From contig JABAKD010000029.1 in assembly GCA_012845835.1 (NCBI GenBank), positions 14,921,453-14,985,452 on the forward strand: 64,000 nucleotides of DNA. Direction: 5' to 3'. The notes under the pieces are model-generated. The model had not been told where the DNA came from. It ran no database searches and worked only from the letters and a program-made list of their open reading frames with translations. Within the stretch, counting starts at the first letter, position 1. Every line of letters begins with the position of its first letter. The DNA comes from Undaria pinnatifida. Taxonomy: Eukaryota; Sar; Phaeophyceae; Laminariales; Alariaceae. This document shows positions 45,801 to 56,329 of the stretch, piece after piece. The translations under genes were made by a program, and so were the position numbers.

Positions 45801-48800
45801 ATCGAACACGTTGTCCCCCTCGTCGATCTTGTAGTCGATGTTGAAGTAGCACGACTTCTCCCACGCGTGCTGCGCCGTGCGCACGTCTGGCATAAAGCGG
45901 TAGCGACGGCAAAGGCACAACCGGCGGAAACAGCAACATGGCCAAATAAAACGAACGGCGACATCAGCATAAACAGCAACACAAACAAAAAACGGAACTG
46001 CCACATCAACACCAACAGGAACATAAACAAAAGCAACAACGACACCAACGCGCATGCCTGGAAAGCAGCGGCAACGATGACGGTAACACCAACGGAAACA
46101 AAAACGAAACGGCAACACAACCATCAACAGCAACATAAACAAGTTCGGTTGACCCTGGTAGGTATTAATACCCAAGGGAGTCACCGACCTTTATCCTTCA
46201 CGAGGTCATACATCCCATAGCACGCGCAATCGGAGTTATCGCGCGCAGCCTGCAAAGACGACTTCCGATTAACTTATAGATCTCATAGCCCGAGCGTCTT
46301 GTTTTTTCATCAAAGAAAGCACCAACGACATCAACAGCTACAAACGCATCCTACTGCTCAACGTATACTCAGTAGATCAGGGCTTCACAGAGCAAATATA
46401 CTGCTCTACAGCAGCATGCCGGTATGTATCATGTCCGAGTACCAGGTAGGTTTATTGATCTACCAATAAGTCTGAACTACTATTAATATGAATATCGCAT
46501 GTTAGGGTGCTTCACTGCTGCTTTCGAAGGTCGCATCTACCTCTCAACTCTGCAGCAGTACGTATGTTGCCTGTATCAGAATGTCAGTACGTCTCACTTC
46601 TTCACGGCAGTAGGCCTATTGTTCTACCAATAGGTATTTACTACTGCATCTTGGATTGACGCACTGCTGCTTTCGGAGGTCACACAGCAATCTCACAACA
46701 TATTCTGCAGCGGCACGTCAATTTTCTCTACAGCAGCACCTGGTACGCCAAGCCACTATGTCCATTGCTCTACCGCAGTAGGCCTGTTACTTTACGAATA
46801 GTTCTTAACTACTGTAAACACTGCATGTTGGACTTATTCGCTGCTGCTTTCGAAGGTCACATACATACATAGGTTACACCACCACACCTAGTGTTGCGTC
46901 TCGACTCCGAAAGTTAGTTGTTGCTCCGAGAGTTGATTTTTCGGGTCGAAAAGTTTATCAAGATCTCGATCAAGATTGCTTTTTAAAAAAATCAACTCAA
47001 CGATGTAGATGATTCAAATCAGCTGAGACTGTGTATTGTGGAGTATATTTAACCAGCCTTTCGAGGGTTAGCGGGCGGCGTCCGCTACCCGCGAAGGTGT
47101 GTTGGGGCCGTCTCGAAGCACACGAAGACACGAAGAAGGCGAAAAAGCAGGTATCGTCAAGAACGCCGCCGGGAAGAACCTCCAAGAGGAGGGTGTTCCG
47201 GGTGGGAGCGCTGAGAGCGAGGCGGGGCATTATGATCAATTAATTCCAACACCAGTAAATAAATACACACATTTCTGTTACGGGAGAGAACAAATAAATA
47301 CATTTCTGTATGGGGAGGACAAACAAGCTTAAACTGGCAAAAGTAACATAGGAAATAGGAAAACACGAAAGACCAGGGATCGACGTGCATACGAGATAAG
47401 AATCGAGGTCGCTACGGGACCTCGGACCGGATTAATAAAGGCGTACTATTAATATAAATACAACATCCTCCCGAAGTGGAGGTTCCTGGCAGTTGCTATT
47501 TGTGTTTTGTTGTCAAACATCTTCCGACGGGATCCATCCCCAAAATCACCGGCCGCTTTGGTTTGTCTGGAAGCTACTCTTCCGTCCGCGTTCCCTTCAG
47601 GTCACCTCTTGTATGATAGCGTATTCGATTTCCGAAAAATATATGGTGTTTCGGGTCGCATAGCCGGAACGGCAGCATCGGATCGACAACCCACAGGCCA
47701 CAAAATATACAGTCGGATACATCAGCCAACAACGGCCCTTTTCGACTGGAGACCAAGCCGGGCTTGTTACACACTCGAAAAAGAGATGTTTCGACTGAGC
47801 GATCCCACTGGGGCATTCAGGCCAATTCTTATGCGGTCGGATTCCGTCAGTCGAAAAAAATCGTCGATTCGACCGGATGCGCCAGTCGGGTTTCTCAGTT
47901 GAAAACGTTCACTAACCCCTCGAAGCGGTACCCGTGAAATTTCCCTGATAACGGCTATGCTTGCTGTGGCTTCGGCGGCTCTAGGCTGAGCGCTACGCCA
48001 CGAACAGCGTAGCTTTGGCGGATTTCGGGTAAGTCCAACGCCACCAACTCGCTTGGACCAGGGCTCGTTGCGCGTGAAGCACGCGCTGCTCGCGAATAAC
48101 GCACGAAGCACAGAGCTTTCAGCCGACAACGACTATCATACAGCAGTACTCCCTCGTACTAACGCCTCCAGAACGAGCAAAAAAATATCAAAACGACTTG
48201 ACTGACGATAAGAAGGCCCAAAAGAATCCAGTCGGAAAAAAAACGTCGGAAAACGCCCTTTTCGACACACGGATCCGACCGTATACTGTATAACAATTGG
48301 CGTTCTAATGAAACCCAAATTTACAGAGTATGACATGGACAAAGTTCTCCCGAAATAAGGCGATCGGTCGATAACGTACTCGCATGAGATCGCCGCAGCA
48401 GGGCATCTCAGCGCACGCAGAAAAAGCTGTGTGAGGCAAGGCGAGGGAAAACATGCCGTGAGCGCTTCATGCGAGGAGGGGTGTCTTCCCCCTCGCTCCC
48501 GTCGATCTCGTGCATCAACAACGACGCGTCGCAGACGGCGGCTGTCCTCCTCGACGACAAACGAGTAGGAAGTGTTTTGTGTTTGGCGAATGGTTAGTGC
48601 AATCGCGACTGCGAGGAGAGTGGCAAGGTTCTCCTAGTTGTCATCATCACTACATCGCCTCGTGGCGAGGCCCAAGGTGTGTGCCAGTGGGTAGCGGGAC
48701 ACAGCAGCAGCAGCACGAGTACGCCCATGATATTGTACTTATTGCTCGCTCGGCAGATCGATACCAGGTATGTCTGATGCGTGTATTTGTGTCTTGGTGC

Positions 48801-50336
48801 TACTACTGCTGTTTTCGGCTTGTTGCACGCTTGTTGCTTCCCATGACGTATGGAAAACCGACTCCGGACGCCATTTTCGGATACGACTTTATCCGAAACG
48901 AGGCCCTCATTGCCGGCGGGAGCCGACCCGAAAACAATATCCGAAACTGGAAGTCTGAAAAATCACAAGTTTCGGGTCGATAAGATCTGCAAACCGGTTT
49001 TGCCATCCGAAAACGTTAATTTTCGGATCCAATTAGGGTGTTATAAGAGATAGCCTCACAATAGTTTTTTATTCAGACCTGACTCATCATGCTGACTAGA
49101 GTTGGAGGCATCACAGCCGGCGGCAAACTGACGAAAGCTCAGAAAAAAAGGAAAAAATCCACTACAAGAAATGCAACGGTTGAACAAAGCCCGGAAAAAA
49201 AAGAAAGTGACCACATTTAAGAAATACAGCAGTTGGTGTGTGAACAAAAAATAAGGCATTGAGCCTCGGCGTCAAATCGTCAAAATCGAGGCGTTTCTTA
49301 CTAGCGGGCCTTAACCCTTTTGCAGCAAACAAATACCCCTACTCTTAGGTCCAAGTTATTTGTCCCCAAAGACTTGGGTGAGGTTCTTAGCTGTACAGGT
49401 ACAGCCGTTATTGATAGTATATACTACTCGTGGTATGGTGGTATGGGATACAGGATGAATGTACCGGGGGGCGTCAGCATATACTACGTACGGTGTACAG
49501 GATGAATATACGGGGGGTTACGTACGAGTCCGAGTATAATACGAGCACCAAGCACTCTGTGTGAAGGCGATCGGCGACAGCGCTTGTCACGATGGCGCCA
49601 TCGGCATCTGGTATACGTACCGCGCTCAAGGTCCAGAGATACCGGTACGGAGTACGACAGCAGCAGTGCCGCGGACGTACACACCCTTGTCCTCCAGAGT
49701 ACGTCAAAAACTATTACTAAGTACAAAGTATTATACTTGTACCTGGTACCCGATAAATTAAAAAAAACAAGTAAACGAAGGAGATTCTCGGGCCTCTCTG
49801 ACTAATAATAGCAACTCGAGATGCAGATACCACATGGTACGTTCTTTTGGGCACAGCATTCCGCACATTCGGCGACCGGATAAGTACCCTTCCAAGCTTA
49901 CTAGAAATCGATTAACGCACACAGGTGATTCCACTGCTATCTCTATATACGGACTACGACTACGCGTACCAGGTACGCATCACGCATCTCGCATCACGAA
50001 CAAGAGGCAGTGCTCTTGGTGTTGCCTCTCTTTGGTCTCCGAGAGGCCTATCGGGAAGCACTGCGGTACTTTACTCGGACTACACGTAGAACCCGAAAAA
50101 CGCATCAAATATGACGTGACATGCTCGATCTCGGCCAGGCCATACCCACCTTCGGCCGCCGTAGAGTCGCTAAACCTCCTCAAGCCCTGCCCCTTCTCCT
50201 GGGCGGCACCCCCCACTACTGACGCAGCTCTTAATGCGGCCCCATGAGCAGCTCGTGCGGTCGACGGGACCTGTGTAGCCCTCAGAGAGACGACTCCGGC
50301 TCGCGCTCCGAGCGTTCTCACGGCGTTGCGGATCAT
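42839..50336 (-). CDS. Mitochondrial CBS-domain pair protein (CBSX3-like), five exons, 213 aa
   Basis: Exons, in transcription order: 50150-50336, 45741-45886, 44715-44789, 43361-43516, 42839-42916. All introns are GT-AG, the phases match (exon 1 ends phase 1, the rest phase 0), and the CDS is 642 nt. Residues 1-60 are rich in R, A, S and T without acidic residues (MIRNAVRTLGARAGVV...GLRRFSDSTAAE), a mitochondrial presequence. CBS1 contains DEGDNVFDAISRMSAYNVGCLIV and SGIISERDYVCKVALLGKHSKDTKV. CBS2 contains SDTIEACVKKM..DVRHLPVIDDHTGEVFGLISVK. The tail DLVKEYTKERDDLL matches the helix that follows in plant CBSX3, a mitochondrial protein that binds adenosine ligands and activates o-type thioredoxin. 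Ligand and partner here are inferred. Intron 1 is 4.3 kb. Confidence 0.93.
43171..43243. repeat. 36-bp tandem duplication in CBS intron 4
   Basis: AACCCTAGCATGTACCAGGC plus ACAGAGGTAGTAGTTTC occurs twice head to tail, with one or two substitutions. Confidence 0.9.
45111..45168 (-). pseudogene. Decayed copy of CBS exon 2 (exon 2') in intron 2
   Basis: On the minus strand GACGCCTTCAGCCGAATGCC aligns with the exon 2 text encoding DAISRMS. After a gap of about 20 bp, TTATGGTCACGAAGAATTGG aligns with the part encoding IVTKNG, ending in the same GTG-GTGAGTGC donor context. The internal deletion breaks the frame, so this is a relic. It lies about 570 bp downstream of exon 2 on the same strand. Confidence 0.75.
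45408..45695 (+). repeat. 84-bp tandem repeat, three copies, frame-preserving
   Basis: The block CAGATCCTGCACAACGTC + CGAGCGG recurs at about 45430, 45514 and 45598. The period of 84 bp is 28 codons, so a plus-strand frame stays open over 96 codons (repeated DPAQRLRAA). It lies antisense within CBS intron 2. It is probably a non-coding tandem repeat. Confidence 0.75.
46155..46300. repeat. Dispersed repeat, copy of 36735-36870
   Basis: It shares CCCAAGGGAGTCACCGACCT, CGCGCAGCCTGCAAAGACGA and CTCATAGCCC with the copy at 36735, in CBS intron 1. Confidence 0.6.
46435..46870. repeat. Three degenerate tandem copies, about 170-bp unit
   Basis: Each copy has CAGTAGGCCTATTGTTCTACCAATAGG-like sequence, TTAACTACTG, GCAT-TTGGA, then CGCTGCTGCTTTCGAAGGTC. 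Copies start near 46440, 46608 and 46778, in CBS intron 1. Confidence 0.8.
47060..47240. other. GC-rich island in CBS intron 1 with short open frames
   Basis: Both strands are open (minus: RRPQHTFAGSGRRPLTLERLVKY; plus: HEDTKKAKKQVSSRTPPGRTSKRRVF). It begins with GCGGGCGGCGTCCGCTACCCGCG, related to the GC hairpin repeats at 3648 and 30925. It is not part of the CBS gene, whose exon 1 and exon 2 join in phase without it. Confidence 0.4.
47696..48302. mobile_element. Decayed MITE of the 35515 family
   Basis: 47820-47850 (GGCCAATTCTTATGCGGTCG) faces the complement of 48265-48302 (CGCCAATTGTTATACAGTAT, CGGTCGGATCCG) as imperfect TIRs. The interior 47940-48240 is about 80% like 36020-36300 of the MITE at 35515. 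A second left-end-like segment (47700-47765, CAGTCGGATACATCAGCC... CCCTTTTCGACTGGAGACC) suggests a nested or duplicated end. No target duplication is certain. Confidence 0.65.
48370..49045 (+). repeat. Dispersed 0.7-kb repeat, copy 2
   Basis: This is the plus-strand counterpart of 24975-25765. One frame runs SISCINNDASQTAAVLLDDK before a stop. It lies in CBS intron 1, as copy 1 lies in SR intron 1. Confidence 0.75.
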
Positions 50337-50916
50337 GGTGTGTGTTACTGCGTCTGCAATGAGGTACGAGCAGAGGTAGACAAAGGGTTTCTGATATTAC
50401 ATGTACGTCTTGCTATGCTTGAGAGAAGCTAGGTACTATTACAGGGGCTGAGGCTCGTGCTGTGCACCATAGATTGTCCAGCCGGGCACGGAGAGGAGGT
50501 GCGTACAGCAGTTGATCATGGAGGAGAAAACGAGGAGGCAGACAAAAGGAACAAAACGAAAAAGGACGCAAGAATGGCAGGCAGGCCGAGGTACCCGGGG
50601 AATGCACGCTTATTAAAGTGACAGGGGTGAGTGGTACAGAGCTATCCGGGTAGAAGCTCACCGGTGACAGTCTTGACTTGAAGCGTGCAAGCGGCAGTCA
50701 GTCGATATTCAGCGAGGTTTCTTCGACGTTGCGCCCACATAGGCGGGGACCAAAACCATATTCATCATGCGCAGGTACCGCCTTCATATCTTTCGAAACC
50801 CATAGAATATGCATTCCCACATGGACATAAATTTAAGTACTGGTTTCCTATTAATATGAGTTTAAACGGTTTTTAAAACTTCGTCCATAACTAGTGTCAA
50901 ATTGAACACTCAACAC

Positions 50917-51190
50917 TCAACAACGTTTGAACTTCGAATTTAGAATCGCCCATCTCCCACCTCCGGGCTTGACGTCAAGTTGGGTTGGATCCGCGAGCTT
51001 GATGGAGAACTGGTGCGAGTACGTCTCGCAAGAAGGGGAAGTCAAGAACGTGTTGCAAGTGAGTGGTGGAGCACGGGTAGTGAAGAAACTCGTGGTCTTG
51101 TCGAGCTTTGCTCGCACTTCAGAGCGGAGCTCTACGAAATATATTTCAACCGCTTGCTTTGCGTTGCCGGTCGTGTTGCCTGCTCAATGC
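50917..51190 (-). CDS. Terminal coding exon of an unknown gene
   Basis: The minus strand is open from a TGA near 51195 to TGA at 50917-50919, with strongly GC-ending codons: NTTGNAKQAVEIYFVELRSE, KLDKTTSFFTTRAPPLTCNT, CETYSHQFSIKLADPTQLDV and KPGGGRWAILNSKFKRC. A GCAG acceptor lies at about 51185. The gene would lie upstream (above 51190) and end about 580 bp before the CBS start, on the same strand. No family is recognised. On the opposite strand an open reading with a CAA-GTGAGT donor near 51058 is the alternative. Codon use favours the minus strand. Confidence 0.5.
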
Positions 51191-51199
51191 TGCTGTTGG

Positions 51200-52430
51200 G
51201 TGTTCTGCAACCGCGTGTTTACAAAAAATCGGTGTCCTCTTGTGTCGTTTTGCTTTGCAATTTGCATGTGATGTGCGCTCGTTTCTGTGATGACGGTACA
51301 GCAATAGTAGGTAACTAAAGTCTCTGAGAATAGCAGGGTTCAGAAGCATGCTAGAAGAGCAGAGTAGAGCAATGGTGGGGAAAAGTTAGGTTTTGGTGCG
51401 CTGTAAGTTGTGAGTGCGGGCTACTACGACGTACCTGGTACACCAGTACGGGACGAACTGACGGTTTATTTTCTCTTCTGCTCATATCAGGAGCGAGGAC
51501 GGCTCCCAGCTCACGAGTCGATCCAACGAGTCTACCGATACGCACTGGGACTCTGCGGTTAGATGGCCGGTAGATGAAATGTAGTCCCAGGTACAGAGCC
51601 CTACAGCATATAGCACGCACAGCGCGTATGACAATTCTCCAGCTGCCTGCCGCTTGATGTGTACCCTAGTAGAATGTTTCGTGCAGCAGGAACGATTTGG
51701 AATGTTGTGTACCGAGCACGGGGATGTTGGAACTCGACGGGGATCTTCCATCTAAGATTGAAGACCTCCGTCGTGTTCCCGGGTACAACTAACACGTGTG
51801 CACACCTGAAAGCAGCAGTCTACCGCCATTATGCTATTTTTTGTTGTTATTTGCTGGCTCTCGTGTACGTTGACAAAAATAAAACGTGCTTACGTTCGAG
51901 GAGGAGAGCGCAGACGGAACTTTTTCGGAAAATAGTCTGTACGCTAGGCCGTAGGCCCGTGCTCAGCGGTGACCATTACTGGTCCTGCCGACGACGCCAA
52001 GTGTGACGAAGTTCCCTCGCGGGAATGCAGGGGCGTCGATGCTGAGTGTCCTCCATGCTAGGGTCGAAGCAGTCCCACAAGGCTTATACGGATCGCTACA
52101 ATTTCTTGGAAATGTACCCCCTACCTGGTAGTACTCGTCGCTGTCAACAGCCCTCGTGCATTCATTGTGGAAACAGAACAGATGGGTCATATGCCACGTT
52201 GGTATTTTAATGAACCCCTCCAACACTTTTCCTCACCACTAGCCGGATGCAGCACCTCCACCCGGAACAAGTATTGTAATACAATGTCATTTTATATTAG
52301 GTTTTGACTCATGAAAGCTTGCTAAAAACGGGCGACCGGTGTAGTACGCAGCTTGCAAAGATGGGTGTCGACCCTAAATTCGTCGAACTCACAGCTGACG
52401 TTGTGAAAAATAATTTCTACGAAATGTTAT
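51200..52430. other. No confident gene
   Basis: A minus-strand stretch at 51975-52105 reads GTASTLAWRTLSIDAPAFPR then GNFVTLGVVGR with good codons and could be another exon of the gene ending at 50917, but no donor follows it in phase. 52335-52400 is a copy of the 36735 repeat. Confidence 0.35.
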
Positions 52431-52436
52431 CATCTA

Positions 52437-52684
52437 AGGTACGACCTGGGCTCCGATGAGAACCTGACCCATCAAAACTGTCGACGCTATCCGCCGCAAG
52501 GCTAAGGCGCGAGCTTCGACATTAATTCAGGGATTCGAAATGTCCAATAGAGGCCCTCATCGATCCGGGTTGGTTAGTTCGTCCAGAAGAAACACTCCCG
52601 CCTCCAACTGACAACGCACACTTTGGCTGGCCTGACCCTGACTACTTTGAGCTGTGTGATCCGCACGGCTCTGTGTGGCTCTAA
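52437..52684 (+). pseudogene. Coding remnant or last exon, unknown family
   Basis: On the plus strand, after TTAATTCAG (acceptor-like, 52527-52535), the frame reads CPIEALIDPGWLVRPEETLP, DNAHFGWPDPDYFELCDPHG then SVWL and TAA at about 52684. Just upstream, another frame has YDLGSDENLTHQNCRRYPPQ before a stop. This may be one coding sequence broken by a frameshift or intron. The composition is gene-like, but no family is recognised. Confidence 0.4.
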
Positions 52685-52689
52685 AACCA

Positions 52690-54120
52690 TCGGATGGACG
52701 GAAATGGGATATGTTTGTCACAGAGAAACTTTGCTTATAGCCTTGGTGCCTAGGTTTAAAGCGCGGTTAGGGTAGTCCTACATCCTATGACCAACAGCAT
52801 GCATGGACGATTCTACAAGAAGGCGGTTTGGTCTTTGGCAGATTTCCGCCTCTCGTTCAACCATAAAATATAAATCCATTGGATGACCGTAAAGCTCTTC
52901 GTTTACTATCAACCGAGAAACGCAGGCATGCCGGAACATGTCGGGGATGCGCGCAGGATTTCCCCTGACGACCACAAGCAGCCGCAGCAGCTGCAGAACA
53001 CAGCAGTAGCAGCGATAGTAGCAGCAGTAGCAGGACACACGAAAGCAGGGCCGGGTCAAAATCGCTTTGCATGCGTCTCATCGATGGAACCTCTGAAAAA
53101 TATCTACGGGAGTAGTTAGTTCCCGGTCAATTCGGCTCAACTTTCTTGAAGGCGAACAATCTGCGCCTCCTATCGATAAAATACGCCCGACATTGGAACT
53201 ACGTACTCCATATCTCGTGCCACCATTACGATATCTACAGCAGAGCTCTTCTCTCTTTTCCCATCAGTACGGCGGGCCTGACAGTATCACTTGCAGCATG
53301 TCTCAGGGACACGGCCCAAATAGTAATATTGGCAGACAATTTGGGTTCGCTCGATAGAACTGAATTTTTAAAAATCAAATGCCCGGCATGATCTTTCAAG
53401 GTTTGAAAACCACAATCGTATCACACGTGGCCCAGCAATTCCTGCAAAATCACAAGCTGCCGCATCTGCCTCGACGAACTCTTAACGACTCACAGCAAGA
53501 GCAGCACGAAAGGGTTGGCCACTATGTGTGCGTGCACAGGACTGGTCGGGACTGATATTTTTGCCGTGTGCTTTGAAAGCCGTGGACGAAAGCGTACAAG
53601 AATAAGGTAGACTGGTTGGGGTTGGTTATCTACAGAAAATATATAAGAAAAATGCAGGCTAGGAGCGTTGTGTCCGATCCTCAATGAGGATATTTTTCCC
53701 TTGAAAAATAAGGCTCGCGCTTCGCGCTCGCTCGCCTCAATACTAAATTCATAACATCTCAGTTCTCCCCAGGGCAACTCAAGGGACAAACACGCAGGTA
53801 GGATCAGGCAGTAAGTTGATGAAGGATGTCGAGACGCGTTTTGAGCATCCACTCGTATATTCCCGATATGCTAACGGTATCGGCTGTCGGAAGCGTGACT
53901 TCACGTATATTACGAACCCATGATCATTCAACCTATTTGCGTAGCGTATAACAGGTGACACGCAAGACGACACACCCCTTCGCTCGAATTTCCAAGCGTT
54001 GACAACGGGCAGGGTTCAAACGCGGAGCAATGGGTCCGGGGAATACCTTGTAAGTCCTGCTAGTGCGCCCATCTAGTTTGGAAGAAAAATCGATCCTGAT
54101 TTTTTCCCAGAGGGTGCTAC
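52690..54120. other. No gene recognised
   Basis: A CAG/TAG-rich microsatellite patch lies at 52970-53035. The peptide-conserved repeat is at 53490-53695 and a small GC hairpin at 53710-53735 (GCTCGCGCTTCGCGCTCGC). Confidence 0.4.
53490..53695 (+). repeat. Repeat with conserved peptide reading, copy 2
   Basis: The plus-strand counterpart of 28030-28235: GLATMCACTGLVGTD, then AVCFESRGRKRTRI, before a stop. The frame-level match to the other copy is better than random drift would give, but this copy is dead. Confidence 0.6.
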
Positions 54121-54740
54121 CTTGTGTGTTGGCTTGGCATACAATATGCTCTCTATGAAGCTACGTGGCACGCTGTATGGTGCGTTAGAACAGAAGGCCA
54201 TCAGGTTATCGTCTTGCACCTTGTACCATGTGTGTTTGTTCGAAGATTCCGATGGGATGACGGATACGCTAATCCGCTTCTTAGCGCGTTGTGAACAATG
54301 TCGAGATATGGTGCCGGTTCACACTGCTGTAGACAGCGGCACCCAGTTAGATGGAAACCAGGAGGAGGAGGAGCACCGAGGAGGAACAGCAGGAGTTGAT
54401 AGTCGAGGGCCAGCACATCCTCAGCAGATATTGCCCTAGGAAGGCCTATCACAATTGTCTCCAACATGTACCCGTTAGCTACCGACCGATTCTGGATTAT
54501 ATTATGCTTCGCTGTCGGTGAGCAGAGGTAACGAACAACAAGGTACTGCAGATTTTCGGAAGATCCTCCTGTTCCAGCGCTTGCCCCGGCGAGAATTCGA
54601 AAGTGACCAAAATGATCAAAACCATCAACATGATGGAGTCGGACCCGATTAGCCCCCTGCCCCCTCAAATGCCCGATGCTGGTTCCACGGTGTTTAGCGG
54701 CGTCGAACCCCTCAAGCATTGCTCGCCGGCTCCACAACGA
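54120..54740. other. Unclassified open frames on both strands
   Basis: Plus: LRGTLYGALEQKAIRLSSCT to about 54440. Minus: 54737-54201, 178 codons (SAEDVLALDYQLLLFLLGAP). Neither shows a recognised family or splice structure, so strand and coding status are undecided. Confidence 0.3.
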
Positions 54741-54857
54741 AAGTCCAAAGACTGCGATCAGCAGTTCCTTGTCATCCTGTTACTTATTATTTGTAGTGAT
54801 AAGGCTATAAGTTATCTGTACTAGTTGACTTCGGAGGTACCATGGTACTTGCTAGCA

Positions 54858-55065
54858 GGGCTTTTCACGGGTCAGATCGCTTCTTGTTATGGATACCACA
54901 CCATTCGGATCGGGTGGGATCGGGTCGGGGTGACCCGGCTCGACCCGTGATACATGAAAAACCTCCTGACCCGACTCGGCCCGACCCGTGAGACACCGAA
55001 CGACACCTGACCAAACCCGACTCGACCAGCGAGTTTTTGGAAATCTCATGACCCGTGAAAAGCCG
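54858..55065. repeat. Small inverted-repeat element with GACCCG motifs
   Basis: GGCTTTTCACGGGTCA at 54859-54874 is inverted at 55048-55063 (TGACCCGTGAAAAGCC). In between, GACCCG or CGGGTC words recur about ten times in both orientations. It could be a tiny foldback element abutting the next TIR element. Confidence 0.65.
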
Positions 55066-55086
55066 TGGTTAATTCGTATCATATTA

Positions 55087-55947
55087 CCGTAACTGACACA
55101 AGATAACACACCCCGGTGATGACATTTTGGGATTTAAAAAATTATCACTGGGTGTGGTATCTTGTGTGGGAGGTGATATCGTGTGTACCCCGGGTGATAA
55201 AGTTCAGCTCGCAGGGGGCCCAAGGGGGGTGTGATAAACCAGAGGGGGTGTGATAGGACGTCCGAACACCCACAAGGTGTGTTTGGGGGTGTGATAAATG
55301 AGGAGGGGTGATAAAAAGGGGGTGCGATAGCACGTCCGAACACCCACAGGGTGTGTTTAGGGGTGTGACAAAAGCGGGTGTGATAACAGTTGAATCGCTG
55401 CTGCCGCACACTTGAAGGGGTGTGGTATGCCTGCACGAACACTTGCGGCTGCCCCGCACTCCTGCTGTAGGTACCTACCTGTGATACCGGGTTGTGGTAA
55501 AACAAAGGGGCCCAACCTTGGTGAGGAAACTCCTTAGCACATGACCTCGGCGATGACTCAGCCCCCTCAACGCCGAAGAAAGTTTCAAACAAAATACGGG
55601 CTTGGATTGGAGCGAAAAAAATAAAATATACCTAAATCGAAGGTACCTCGCCCGATATGATACGAGGCGGTGGCTGCGCCATCCGTCCTGCCCCCACACA
55701 AAAGTGGACTGCTGCTACCTGCCTCGCTATCGGTACGGCCAAAAAAGAGTTACGCAGAGACACCACAACCAAGAATCGAAGCCACAAACCACAAATCTAT
55801 ACTACGATATCACCGGGTGTGTTATCTTGTGTACCTAGGGTGATACATCGATGGTTTGTCAGAAACGCCCAAAATTATCACCGGGGTGTCGTGTCCTGTG
55901 GGGGGTGTGATTTCTTATGTACAGGTGATATCTTGTGTCAGTTACGG
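55087..55947. mobile_element. TIR element with TA duplication and GTGTGATA repeats
   Basis: The first and last 19 bp (CCGTAACTGACACAAGATA and its complement) are perfect inverted repeats flanked by TA on each side (55085-55086, 55948-55949). The 861-bp element has no coding region. Its interior repeats GGTGTGATA/GGTGATA more than a dozen times and includes two 60-70 bp direct copies of ACGTCCGAACACCCACA-GGTGTGTTT (near 55258 and 55340). A TA target points to Tc1/mariner-like or another TA-specific transposase. Density of one motif near the ends suggests transposase-binding subterminal repeats. Confidence 0.75.
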
Positions 55948-56329
55948 TATGTGGGCGGCGGAGAAAAAGCCAACTAACCGACTTTTGGGTTTTATCAATA
56001 AATACCGCTACACGTCGAGCCACAACCGAGCCCTTCAGGTGCAAAGGCGCAGAGCTTCGCAAAATTACGGCCCGCCACTAACTGCAATACCTAGCCAACA
56101 ACAATGGGTACCCCGGTTTAAGAGCGCCCCGCGACAAGCAAGCCGAGACATGTGCTCTTAACTACAAAGCGCTCTTATCTGTAGTGGGAAATAATGTAGC
56201 CTTTGATGTGGCGGGACATGCCAAGTTGACCGCTCTTAACTCCGGAATGCTGTTAACTCGGGTGATCTTGAATCGGGGTACCCGGTGGAGTGACTTATCG
56301 GCAACTTGCTGTTGGTAGCGTTAACGTGG

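Noticed and set aside
46997-47239. First exon of the CBS gene
   Set aside because: The exon at 50150-50336 has a mitochondrial presequence, a consensus donor and the exact phase for exon 2, so the 47.1-kb frame is not needed.
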